From the NCBI GenBank assembly GCA_038205135.1, contig JBBRCF010000091.1, forward strand, positions 1 through 13,965: a stretch of DNA of 13,965 bases, read 5' to 3'. How positions within the stretch are numbered: the first letter of the stretch is position 1; every line of letters begins with the position of its first letter. The notes under the pieces were generated by a model. That model saw nothing but the letters and a program-made list of their open reading frames with translations, made no database searches and was not told where the DNA came from. The position numbers and the translations under genes are program-made. Below are positions 7,308-13,965 of this stretch, in pieces. The stretch comes from UBA9554 sp038205135 (GTDB lineage: Bacteria; Pseudomonadota; Alphaproteobacteria; Rhodobacterales; Rhodobacteraceae).

Positions 7308-9292
7308 TCGGCGGCCACCCTCTGCGATGTCATTTTCTGGGGCGTCAGCGGGAACACCTTGGCGTCGCGCAGCGTCAGCGTGGCGCTGATGTACCCTTTG
7401 CGGCCATCCTCGTAGGTCACTTCGGTCCGCGTCGCGATCTGCGGCAATCCGTCATACAGCGCGCCGATCAGATCGTCGAATTTGTCCTCGATGATGCGGC
7501 GGCGGACCTTGCGGGTGCGGGTCATTTCGCCGTCATCCGCATCCAGTTCCTTGTGCAGGATCAAAAAGCGGTGGATCTGGCAGCCCGACAGCATCGGGTC
7601 GGCGGCAACCGATGCGTTCACCTCTTCGACATGGCCCTGCACCATGTCCAAAACGCGGGGGTGGCCTGCCAGTTCCTGATAGCCGGAATAGGACAGGTTG
7701 TTGCGTTCGGCCCAGTTTCCGACCGCTGCGAGGTCAATGTTGATGAAGGCGCAGCAGCGGTCGCGGCCATTGCCGAACACTACGGCCTCCAGAATATTGG
7801 GGTAGAACTTCAGTTTGTTTTCAACGTATTTCGGCGCGAACAGGCTGCCATCCGCCATCTTGCCCACATCTTTGGCGCGGTCGATGATGCGCAGGTGGCC
7901 CGATCCCGGTTCGATGAACCCGGCATCGCCGGTCGCCACCCAGCCTTCGGCGTCTTTGGTGGATGCCGTGCTTTCGGGGTTCTTGTAGTAATATTCGAAC
8001 ACGCCGGGGCTGCGGTAGAACACCTCGCCATTGTCGGCGATGCGTAATTCGACGCCGGGGGCGGGCACGCCCACGGTATCGGCGCGGACCTGACCGTCGG
8101 GCTGTACCGTGATGAACACCGTCGCCTCGGTCTGGCCGTACAGCTGTTTCAGGTTGATCCCCAGCGAGCGGTAAAAGCTGAAGATTTCCGGTCCGATCGC
8201 CTCGCCCGCCGTGTAACCCACGCGGATATTGCTGAAGCCCAACGTGTTTTTCAGCGGGCCATAGACCGCCACCTGACCCAGCGCATAGGCGATCCGGTCC
8301 AGCATCCCCACCGGCTTGCCGTCCAGAATGTCCGGGCCGACCCGCTTTGCCAACGTCATGAACCGGTCGAACAGCCATTTCTTCATCGGGCTGGCGTCTT
8401 CCATCCGGATCATCACCGATGTCAGCATGGTTTCAAACACCCGCGGCGGGGCAAAGAAATAGCTGGGCCCGATTTCGCGCAGATCGGATTGCATGGTTTC
8501 GGTGCTTTCGGGGCAGTTGACGCAAAACCCCGACCAATAGGCCTGCCCGATGGAAAAGATGAAATCGCCGACCCAGGCCATCGGCAGATAGGCCAGCACC
8601 TCTTCGCCCACGCCAAGTTGGTCGAAATCGCAGGAATTGCGCGCGCTTTCGATGATGTTACGGTTCGACAGCACCACGCCCTTGGGCTTGCCGGTGGTGC
8701 CCGAGGTGTACAGCATCACGCAGGTCGACGCATAATCCAGCTTTGCCCGCCGCGCCGCCAGATCGGGGGTGAACTCGTCCCGCGCCGCGCGGCCCTGTTC
8801 CTGCACATGGCGCAATTCATGCAGCTTGTGGTGGTCGTATTTCCGCAGCCCCCGCGCATCGAGATAGATCATGTGCTCGAACTGTTGCAGGCGGTCCTGC
8901 ACCTCGATCACCTTGTCGACCTGTTCCTGATCCTCGACGATGGCGAACCGCGCGCCGCAATGTTCCAGCACATAGGACATCTCTTCGGCGGCGGCGTCCT
9001 GATACAGCGGCACCGGGATCGCGCCGACGGATTGCGCGGCGACCATCGACCAGTACAGATGCGGGCGGTTGTTGCCGATGACAGCGATGAAATCGCCTTC
9101 GTTCACGCCCAGATTGATCAGCCCCAGCGCCAGATCGTCGACCTCGCGGCTGACATCGGCCCAGGTCCAGGTCTGCCAGATGCCGAATTCCTTTTTGCGA
9201 TAGGCTGGTTTGGCAGCAAAAAGCTGCGCATTCCGCTGCAAAAGCCCCGGTATGGACGACAGTCCATCCGTCGCCTGAGACGACTGAGCCAC
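7304..9292 (-). CDS. Long-chain acyl-CoA synthetase-type AMP-dependent ligase
   Basis: A 662-residue adenylate-forming ligase of the large fatty-acyl-CoA synthetase group (FadD15/Faa1 type). Motifs in order are the P-loop YTSGTTGKPKG (195-205), YGQTEAT (385-391), ATGD (453-456), DRAKDVGKMADG (471-482) and a C-terminal Lys595 in TRTRK at the place of the catalytic lysine. All core residues look intact. The reaction is ATP plus carboxylate plus CoA giving acyl-CoA, in the cytoplasm or at the membrane. I start it at GTG 9290-9292 because GGGAGGA (9299-9305) lies six bases before it; the open frame reaches a TTG at 9358 but that adds the ribosome site to the protein. It is the first gene of the operon and overlaps livG by four bases, which suggests it activates what the transporter imports. 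Confidence 0.88.
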   Translation of the reverse strand: MAQSSQATDGLSSIPGLLQRNAQLFAAKPAYRKKEFGIWQTWTWADVSREVDDLALGLINLGVNEGDFIAVIGNNRPHLYWSMVAAQSVGAIPVPLYQDAAAEEMSYVLEHCGARFAIVEDQEQVDKVIEVQDRLQQFEHMIYLDARGLRKYDHHKLHELRHVQEQGRAARDEFTPDLAARRAKLDYASTCVMLYTSGTTGKPKGVVLSNRNIIESARNSCDFDQLGVGEEVLAYLPMAWVGDFIFSIGQAYWSGFCVNCPESTETMQSDLREIGPSYFFAPPRVFETMLTSVMIRMEDASPMKKWLFDRFMTLAKRVGPDILDGKPVGMLDRIAYALGQVAVYGPLKNTLGFSNIRVGYTAGEAIGPEIFSFYRSLGINLKQLYGQTEATVFITVQPDGQVRADTVGVPAPGVELRIADNGEVFYRSPGVFEYYYKNPESTASTKDAEGWVATGDAGFIEPGSGHLRIIDRAKDVGKMADGSLFAPKYVENKLKFYPNILEAVVFGNGRDRCCAFINIDLAAVGNWAERNNLSYSGYQELAGHPRVLDMVQGHVEEVNASVAADPMLSGCQIHRFLILHKELDADDGEMTRTRKVRRRIIEDKFDDLIGALYDGLPQIATRTEVTYEDGRKGYISATLTLRDAKVFPLTPQKMTSQRVAAE

Positions 9293-9298
9293 GATATC

Positions 9299-9305
9299 TC
9301 CTCCC
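9299..9305 (-). promoter_or_regulatory. Ribosome binding site that fixes a GTG start
   Basis: On the minus strand this reads GGGAGGA, six bases before the GTG at 9290-9292. It is a near-perfect Shine-Dalgarno and decides the start of the acyl-CoA synthetase gene. Confidence 0.75.
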
Positions 9306-9359
9306 GCTTGCCCGTGTTCCGGGCTGTGACGTCGCCTTCCGCGTGCGAATCCCCACAAG

Positions 9360-9390
9360 ATAAAAGCGCCCGTTCATACGTGGACGTCAA
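9360..9390 (-). promoter_or_regulatory. Candidate operon promoter with overlapping inverted repeat
   Basis: On the minus strand TTGACG (9385-9390) and TTTTAT (9360-9365) are spaced by 19 bases, a plausible but not strong sigma-70 type promoter for the eight-gene operon. Between them, CGTTCA (9371-9376) and TGGACG (9381-9386) form an imperfect inverted repeat, CGTxCA-N4-TGxACG, that could be a repressor operator. The match is modest, and no regulator gene lies in the window. Confidence 0.35.
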
Positions 9391-9475
9391 TGATTTCCTG
9401 CAATTATTTGGATTTCGGAATGTGTCAGGCGTAGCGCGGCTGACCTCGGCCAGGTTTGCGGCAACCCAACCTTTG

Positions 9476-10381
9476 TCACAGCGGTAACGGCTCGCCACGG
9501 CCAAAGACATTTTCGCGGTGCCACCTCAAAAAGTCGGGATGGGGGCGATACCGCGGGTTTTGCGGCAGGATCAGCCGCTGTTCCGGATCGATCAATCGCC
9601 GCACCACGTCAGCGGGGACTTTGTTATGCGACACCAGCACACTGTGATCTTCGGCCACCGCAATCAGGCCGCGGTCAAACATCCAATGCAGCGTACCGGA
9701 CAAGGCCAGCCCGTTTGCCACCACATCCGGGCCGCCGTCGGCGACAGGCACGATATGCGCCGCGGCAACCTCGGGCCGCCCGCCGCCATTGCGCAACGAC
9801 AACCCCGACACCGCACAGCGTCCATCATAGGCCAGCCTGACCATGCGCGAAAATGCGGCGTCACGGAACGCCCGATCCGACAATTGCCGGGTACGATCGG
9901 TGACAAAGGTCACGGCGCCTTCGGCCAGGCCCGTCACCGGCTGGCGCGGCAAAGTGTCGCGATGGTCGGTCGTGGCGGTCAGCCCGGCATCGATGATGCC
10001 TGCAAACGACAGCGGGTCGATCATCCGCACCGCCGCAGAGTTTGCGCCGCCCAACATCGCCCGCCCGTCAGGTCCCCGCAAAACCGGTTCATAAGCCCGC
10101 CCCAACGGCGTATCGCGTGGCACCACGCGTTCGAATTCCAGCAGACTGCCGCGTTCCACTATCGCCAGATACCGTCCGACACTCCCCGGTTTCGGTACGA
10201 TCTGCATAATTTTCTGCACGGCGACATAGCCGAAGGCCCCGCCACGCGCTTCGTACAGGATGACCCAGTCGCCGACCGTCTGCTGTATCCGGTTCAGATA
10301 GATGGCAGTGAAATCGTAGGTCGCGCCAATCTCGTCCGCGTAAATCGAGGTTGGGTTCTGGATCAGTACTGCCTTGGCCAT
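9476..10381 (-). CDS. HNH endonuclease with PUA/EVE-like N-terminal domain
   Basis: A 301-residue protein. The C-terminal half is an HNH nuclease of the HNH_2 type: C189-A-V-S-G, AAHIVP (207-212, His209 as probable metal or general-base residue), GPD followed by N223, and LHWMFDRG (231-238). The N-terminal part, about residues 20-90 (YDF, GDWVILYEARGGAFGYVAV, then FERVVP), has the GDW..YY/Y..R..G.GY.AVA pattern I associate with PUA/EVE-like domains found ahead of HNH domains. In related systems such folds read modified bases, which would suggest modification-dependent DNA cleavage. That role is inference. GAGGG precedes the ATG. It stands alone, with no methylase nearby, and is divergent from the hscC block. 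The HNH part is confident and the N-terminal fold less so. Confidence 0.75.
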   Translation of the reverse strand: MAKAVLIQNPTSIYADEIGATYDFTAIYLNRIQQTVGDWVILYEARGGAFGYVAVQKIMQIVPKPGSVGRYLAIVERGSLLEFERVVPRDTPLGRAYEPVLRGPDGRAMLGGANSAAVRMIDPLSFAGIIDAGLTATTDHRDTLPRQPVTGLAEGAVTFVTDRTRQLSDRAFRDAAFSRMVRLAYDGRCAVSGLSLRNGGGRPEVAAAHIVPVADGGPDVVANGLALSGTLHWMFDRGLIAVAEDHSVLVSHNKVPADVVRRLIDPEQRLILPQNPRYRPHPDFLRWHRENVFGRGEPLPL

Positions 10382-10437
10382 CTTTTCCCTCGTTTTGACG
10401 CCAGAATGCCGATCGGCTTGTCTGCCCTAACCCCGGA

Positions 10438-10466
10438 TTGACCGTTTTGCCGGGCGATCTCATAAC
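10438..10466 (+). promoter_or_regulatory. Candidate promoter of the hscC-J block
   Basis: TTGACC (10438-10443) and CATAAC (10461-10466) are separated by 17 bases, good sigma-70 type spacing. It would start transcription about 20 bases before the ATG at 10492. Heat-shock sigma promoters of alphaproteobacteria also use TTG boxes at similar spacing, so RpoH control cannot be excluded. Confidence 0.5.
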
Positions 10467-10491
10467 CCAATGGCGCAGCACAGGACATGTC

Positions 10492-12194
10492 ATGACCCAG
10501 CCCCCCATCGGCATTGACCTTGGCACCACCAATTCGCTGATTGCGGTGTTTCGGGACGGACGACCCGACCTGATCCCCAACGCGCTGGGGCAGATGCTGA
10601 CGCCGTCGGTCGTGTCGGTGGATGCAGGGCGGGTGCTGGTGGGGCCGCCGCGCGGGACCGGCTGGCGACGCATCCTCGCGACAGCGCCGCCGCGTTCAAG
10701 CGCGCGATGGGCACGGACAGCACGGTGCGTCTGGGCGGACAGGTCTTTCGCGCCGAGGATCTGTCGGCGCTGGTACTGAAAAAGCTGAAAGAGGACGCCG
10801 AGACGCATCTGGGGCAGCTCATTCGCGATGTCGTGGTGTCCGTGCCCGCCTATTTCAACCAGACCCAGCGCAAGGCGACACTGGCGGCCTGCACGATTGC
10901 CGGGCTGCATGCGGTGCGTCTGATCAATGAACCGACTGCCGCCGCATTGGCCTATGGGTTGCAGGACCGGGGCGGCGAAAGCCAGTTCCTGATCTTTGAT
11001 CTGGGCGGCGGGACGTTCGATGTGACCGTGCCGGATCATTTTGACGGGGTTATGCAGGTCAAGGCCAGTTCAGGCGACGCCCATCTGGGTGGCGAGGATT
11101 TCACCGAGGCGCTGGCGCAGGCGATGGGTGACACGCTGGGCACACCCTGGGCCAAGCTGGGTGCGGACGCGCAGCGGGTGATCCGGTTGGCCGCTGACCA
11201 CGCCAAGCGTGCGCTGTCGGGGGCCGATACGCATGACGCGCGGCTGATGCTGGATGGCGCGGAACAGGTGGTCACCGTGGACCGCGCCCTGTTCGAGGCC
11301 GCCGCCGCGCCGCTGCTGAAACGGCTGTATCGCCCGATTGAAAGCTGTTTCTACGACAGTCGCGACAGTATCGACAGCCTTGACCGGGTCATTCTGGTGG
11401 GCGGTGCCACGCGGATGCCGATGATCCGTCATCTGGTCGCGCGGCAGTTCCGCCGCCTGCCGGAAATGGGCATCGACCCGGATCACGCCGTGGCATTGGG
11501 GGCTGCCGTTCAGGCCGGGCTGGTGGCGATGGACCGTGCGCTGGATGATGTGGTGATGACCGATGTCAGCCCGTTTTCGGTGGGCATCGCCGTGGGCACC
11601 AAACTGCCCGACGGGTCGGTGCTGGCGGGGTTTTTCGAACCGATCATCGAACGCAACACCGCGCTGCCCGCCAGCCGGGAACGGGTGTTCGGCACCATGG
11701 CGGATAACCAGACCCAACTGGCCGTCGAGGTGTTTCAGGGCGAAGCGCCCAAGGTCGAAGACAACGTGCCCTTGGGCAAGTTCAGCGTGACGGTGCCCAA
11801 GGGCAAGGCGGGCGCGGAAAGCATGGCGGTGCGGATCACCTAAGACCCCTCGGGGCTGATTGCTGTTGAAGGCCGGTCGCTGACCACCGGGGCCAAGGCC
11901 GGCACCGTCATCCGCCAGAATGCCGACGGGTTGAGCGAGGCCGAGGTTGCAACGCGGTTGCGCGCGATGGACCGGTTGAAACTGCATCCCCGGGATCAAG
12001 GGGAAAACACCGCTCTGCTGGCGCGGTTGCGGCGGGTCTACGAGATGGCGGGCGGCGCGGACCGGCCCGCGATCCAGCACATGCTGATCGAATTCGAGGC
12101 CGCGCTGCTGGGGCAGGACCCGGCCACCATCGACCGTTTGCGTGGCAACATCGCGGCCACACTAAACCTGATCGACGATTACTATGTCACCTGA
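10492..12194 (+). pseudogene. hscC: Hsp70-family chaperone HscC, broken by frameshift and stop
   Basis: The frame begins at ATG 10492 (AGGA eight bases upstream) with GIDLGTTNS, the Hsp70 phosphate-1 loop, and runs in frame 1 until VLVG. From there the Hsp70 sequence continues in frame 3: ARDRLATHP, FKRAMGTDS, then NEPTAAALAYG, DLGGGTFDV (phosphate 2), VILVGGATRMP and SPFSVGI. One base appears lost in the G/C run at 10641-10646. A second lesion, TAA at 11841-11843, replaces the Tyr expected in VRIT-Y-DPSGL; the same frame then stays open through KLHPRD to the TGA at 12192-12194. Repaired, the protein would be 567 residues, close to E. coli HscC and shorter than DnaK. HscC is a specialised Hsp70 working with membrane-bound J-like proteins, and two such genes follow. 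It is either a true pseudogene or partly a sequencing error. Confidence 0.85.
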
Positions 12195-13302
12195 ACGCAA
12201 GGTCTGGCCGTGGTCCGACCTTGGGCTGGACGGCCCCGCGCCCTTGCGGGACGTGAAACGCGCCTATGCCGCGCGGCTGAAGGCGATTGACCACAACGAC
12301 CCGGCCGCATTTCAGGCGCTGCAACAGGCGTTTGATGCGGCAAAGGCCCAAACCGCGTCGGCACAGGCCCCAACGTCCCGCGCGCCGGACCGGCCTTCTG
12401 TGTTGGAATTGGTCACGGGGGTAGCGCTCTCTGACGTGACGGACCCATCACCTGCGCCAAATCCCCCAGTGCCATCCTGCTTTGCGCCGCCCCCCGCGTT
12501 TGACCCGGAGTTTGTCACGGACCCTGTCCCGGACCTTCAAGACATGACCAAAGCTGTCTTTGACGCGACGGCCACGACCCCTTGGGATCTGGACGTGATC
12601 GCGCGTGTTCTGACGTGTCCGGCGATGACCGGGAACCGCGCGGCGCGTGACATCATCGAGGCGCTGCTGTTCCAGCGGCTGGCAAATATGGCGAACGGGG
12701 CGGTCCCCGAACTTCGGACGCCGCTTGCGCGGTTGCTGGAGGATCAGTTCAACTGGGCCTCCGACGGCATCCGGTTCCGCAGGGCTTTTGGCGCGCAAGC
12801 CGGATATGCGCAGGTTGTGATGGCGGTCAGCAGGGCGCAGACCACGCCGCTGGACCGGGCGTACGCCTTGGCCGACCGGTACGATCTGACCCGCCGCGCT
12901 GCTGTGCTGATCGCGATGGGACTGTGCTTGGCGATCATCACGGTTGTGACCAAACCACCTGACAGGTCAGATTGGGGGGCGGGCCAATTGATCTTCTTTA
13001 CCAGCATGGTGACGCCGATCCTGTTCGTGCTGGGGGGCCTGCCGATTTTTGTCCTGATCAAGGGAAAGGCCATTCCGCAATGGTCGCCCGACCGTGTGGA
13101 ACAGCTTGGGCGCCGGCCCATCGCGCCGTGGGTTTTTGCGGCATGTCTGGGACTGACGGCCTTTTGGGGCGTGATGCCTGACCCGTCGCTGCCCCGTCCC
13201 GTTTCCGGGGTGAACCCTCCCATCGGCAGTCAGGAAAATCAACAGCCGCTGATCGAGGACTATAACGCCCGCAACGCGGCAAGGGGGCAAGATGGCCGGT
13301 AA
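12184..13302 (+). CDS. J-like membrane protein, HscC partner type, copy 1
   Basis: A 372-residue protein whose first ~55 residues resemble a J domain: WPWSDLGL, then helix-II-like PLRDVKRAYAARLKA and helix-III-like DPAAFQALQQAFDAA. The diagnostic HPD between the helices is missing; AIDHNDP (34-40) stands there. This is the form seen in DjlB/DjlC-type proteins next to hscC in enterobacteria. A Pro/Ala-rich linker (about 56-115) leads to a helical region (about 120-220), then three likely membrane helices (about 238-256, 268-292, 314-331) and a polar tail. The ATG overlaps the hscC end by 11 bases, so it may depend on hscC translation. It is intact although hscC is broken. The family role would be to recruit or regulate HscC at the membrane; this is inferred from order and domain shape. 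Confidence 0.72.
   Translation: MSPERKVWPWSDLGLDGPAPLRDVKRAYAARLKAIDHNDPAAFQALQQAFDAAKAQTASAQAPTSRAPDRPSVLELVTGVALSDVTDPSPAPNPPVPSCFAPPPAFDPEFVTDPVPDLQDMTKAVFDATATTPWDLDVIARVLTCPAMTGNRAARDIIEALLFQRLANMANGAVPELRTPLARLLEDQFNWASDGIRFRRAFGAQAGYAQVVMAVSRAQTTPLDRAYALADRYDLTRRAAVLIAMGLCLAIITVVTKPPDRSDWGAGQLIFFTSMVTPILFVLGGLPIFVLIKGKAIPQWSPDRVEQLGRRPIAPWVFAACLGLTAFWGVMPDPSLPRPVSGVNPPIGSQENQQPLIEDYNARNAARGQDGR
12205..12345 (+). repeat. Direct repeat, copy 1 (J-like domain coding)
   Basis: These 141 bases match 13313-13453 without gaps at 126 positions (about 89%). The offset is 1108 bases. Both copies lie in the same frame at the start of consecutive genes. Confidence 0.9.
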
Positions 13303-13888
13303 GCGCCCGCAATGGCCATGGTCCGATCTGGGTCTGCCCGGCCCTGCGCCCCTGCGGGACGTGAAACGCGCCTATGCCGCGCGGCTGAAAGCGATTGACC
13401 GCAACGACCCGGCGGCGTTTCAGGCGCTGCAGCAGGTGTTTGATGCGGCCAAGCGCATGGCCATGCCCGATGACGCAGGCGCACGCCCGTCGATGGCGCA
13501 GATTGTGGGGAACGGCGCGCTGCCACATGCCGCCTTGCAGGATATGGTGGCGGCAGATGTGCTGCCGGACACGGTTGATCCCGTGGTGCCGGATCAGACT
13601 GCCCCGATCCTGCCAGCGCCTGTGACGGCTGCGCAAATTCCGGACGATCCGGTCTTGACGCTGCCCGACATGCAGCCGACGGCTCATCCCGATCCCGATC
13701 CCGATCCCGATCCCGATCCCGATCCCGATCCCGATCCCGATCCCGAACCCGATCCCGAACCCGATCCCGATCCCGATCCCGCGTCGTCGGATCCTGCCAG
13801 CGCGACGCTCGCGGCGCCGACCGTCAGCAGGAACATCCCGACCGCGAGTCCCTTGTTCACAGTTTCGTTCTCCCATTCAGCAGCGTGA
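13292..13888 (+). CDS. J-like protein copy 2, probably chimeric at its 3' end
   Basis: The ATG overlaps the end of copy 1 by 11 bases, with AAGGGGG just upstream. The first ~55 residues duplicate the J-like domain of copy 1 (47-residue block, three replacements), again without HPD (AIDRNDP). A linker follows to about residue 132, then a Pro-Asp repeat with two Pro-Glu units, then 36 residues without family character to the TGA at 13886-13888. The helical region and membrane segments of copy 1 are absent. Beyond the repeat, the opposite strand carries a convincing secreted-protein start, so this tail is probably antisense to another gene and the true C-terminus is lost. I trust the gene only up to about 13687. 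If the join is real, the product would be a soluble J-like protein of 198 residues. Confidence 0.6.
   Translation: MAGKRPQWPWSDLGLPGPAPLRDVKRAYAARLKAIDRNDPAAFQALQQVFDAAKRMAMPDDAGARPSMAQIVGNGALPHAALQDMVAADVLPDTVDPVVPDQTAPILPAPVTAAQIPDDPVLTLPDMQPTAHPDPDPDPDPDPDPDPDPDPEPDPEPDPDPDPASSDPASATLAAPTVSRNIPTASPLFTVSFSHSAA
13313..13453 (+). repeat. Direct repeat, copy 2 (J-like domain coding)
   Basis: Partner of 12205-12345: 15 differences in 141 bases, spread over 14 codons of which 11 change synonymously. The residue changes are Asp to Pro, His to Arg and Ala to Val. Confidence 0.9.
13684..13860 (-). CDS. Secreted Gly-Ser repeat protein, truncated fragment
   Basis: On the minus strand GGGAGAA (13868-13874) lies seven bases before GTG 13858-13860. 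This opens a 58-residue frame: MNKG, a hydrophobic stretch, and VALA as a good signal-peptidase site after residue 22, then GSDDA and about 15 Gly-Ser units to a TGA at 13684-13686. The two variant repeat units are synonymous here (GGA to GGT, both Gly). The stop falls immediately outside the repeat, in bases that fit the J-like gene on the other strand, so the real protein probably continued further in its own genome. Gly-Ser tails behind Asp-rich segments recall surface proteins of Myxococcota-like bacteria; that assignment is only an impression. Function is unknown. Confidence 0.5.
   Translation of the reverse strand: MNKGLAVGMFLLTVGAASVALAGSDDAGSGSGSGSGSGSGSGSGSGSGSGSGSGSGSG
13688..13780. 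repeat. CCCGAT hexamer tandem repeat, 15 copies
   Basis: Fifteen tandem hexamers (13688-13777) plus a final CCC. Copies 10 and 12 read CCCGAA and the rest CCCGAT. It encodes Pro-Asp/Glu on the plus strand and Gly-Ser on the minus strand. At 93 bases it is short enough to be bridged by reads yet a likely place for misassembly or slippage. Confidence 0.95.
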
Positions 13889-13965
13889 ATCTCACAGCAT
13901 GTGCACGTGAGGATCGAGTGATCAGCCCGAGGCCAAGCCAGCCCATTGCACGGAGGTTATGGCCG

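Noticed and set aside
8489..9487. A 332-codon plus-strand frame opposite the acyl-CoA synthetase gene
   Set aside because: It is a shadow of the synthetase gene and its leader; no motif or ribosome site was found.
10408..10417. Perfect palindrome GCCGATCGGC between the HNH and hscC genes
   Set aside because: A ten-base palindrome is expected about a dozen times by chance in a window this size, and it does not extend.
9518..10441. A 307-codon plus-strand frame opposite the HNH gene
   Set aside because: It is antisense to a gene with clear HNH motifs and has no recognisable domain or ribosome site.
10641..10646. Programmed ribosomal frameshift considered for hscC
   Set aside because: There is no slippery heptamer followed by a convincing stem, other HscC genes are not known to me to need one, and a separate in-frame stop lies downstream, so loss of function or sequencing error is simpler.
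10089..11039. A 316-codon minus-strand frame spanning the intergenic region and the start of hscC
   Set aside because: It crosses two genuine genes and the promoter region, and its content is a mix of antisense hscC and another frame of the HNH gene.
13688..13780. Hexamer array considered as a CRISPR or origin iteron set
   Set aside because: Units are contiguous six-base copies with no spacers, and they encode dipeptide repeats; there are no cas or replication genes.
13058..13876. A 272-codon minus-strand frame with a Gly-Ile repeat
   Set aside because: It runs antisense to both J-like genes and crosses the hexamer repeat in a frame where the variant units change residues. The Gly-Ser frame beside it has a better start and signal peptide.

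Overview
The window looks like one draft or metagenomic contig from an alphaproteobacterium, most likely a member of Rhodobacterales. The reasons are high GC, tightly packed genes with strong Shine-Dalgarno sites, and the family types present. This placement is inferred from protein character and not from a search. I see no tRNA, rRNA, CRISPR array, transposase or integrase, and no gene-free stretch longer than 300 bases.

Bases 1-588 (+) hold the 3' part of an arylformamidase-like alpha/beta hydrolase. The first ~65 bases are suspiciously G-rich.

Bases 628-9292 (-) form an eight-gene operon. In transcription order it encodes a long-chain acyl-CoA synthetase-type ligase, LivG-like ATPase, LivH-like permease, a small two-helix membrane protein, LivM-like permease, LivK-like periplasmic binding protein, LivF-like ATPase and a PaaK-like ligase. 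Stops and starts overlap or nearly abut at several joints. It is a complete branched-chain-amino-acid-type (HAAT) ABC importer bracketed by two CoA-ligase-family proteins. The simplest reading is uptake of a carboxylic acid (aromatic, branched or fatty) coupled to CoA activation. The substrate cannot be read from the sequence.

Bases 9476-10381 (-) encode an HNH nuclease whose N-terminal half resembles PUA/EVE-type folds. It is divergent from the next block and shares its upstream region.

Bases 10492-13888 (+) hold a chaperone block. An HscC-type Hsp70 gene is broken by a one-base frameshift near 10641-10646 and an in-frame TAA at 11841. Two overlapping genes for J-like proteins without an HPD tripeptide follow. 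Their first 47 codons are a direct duplication (126 of 141 bases identical), with most changes synonymous. This resembles the hscC/djlB/djlC association of enterobacteria.

The right end looks chimeric. The second J-like gene runs into a 15-copy CCCGAT repeat. The bases beyond it read convincingly on the minus strand as a different gene: Shine-Dalgarno, GTG, signal peptide, then a Gly-Ser repeat. The contig may have been misjoined through the repeat.
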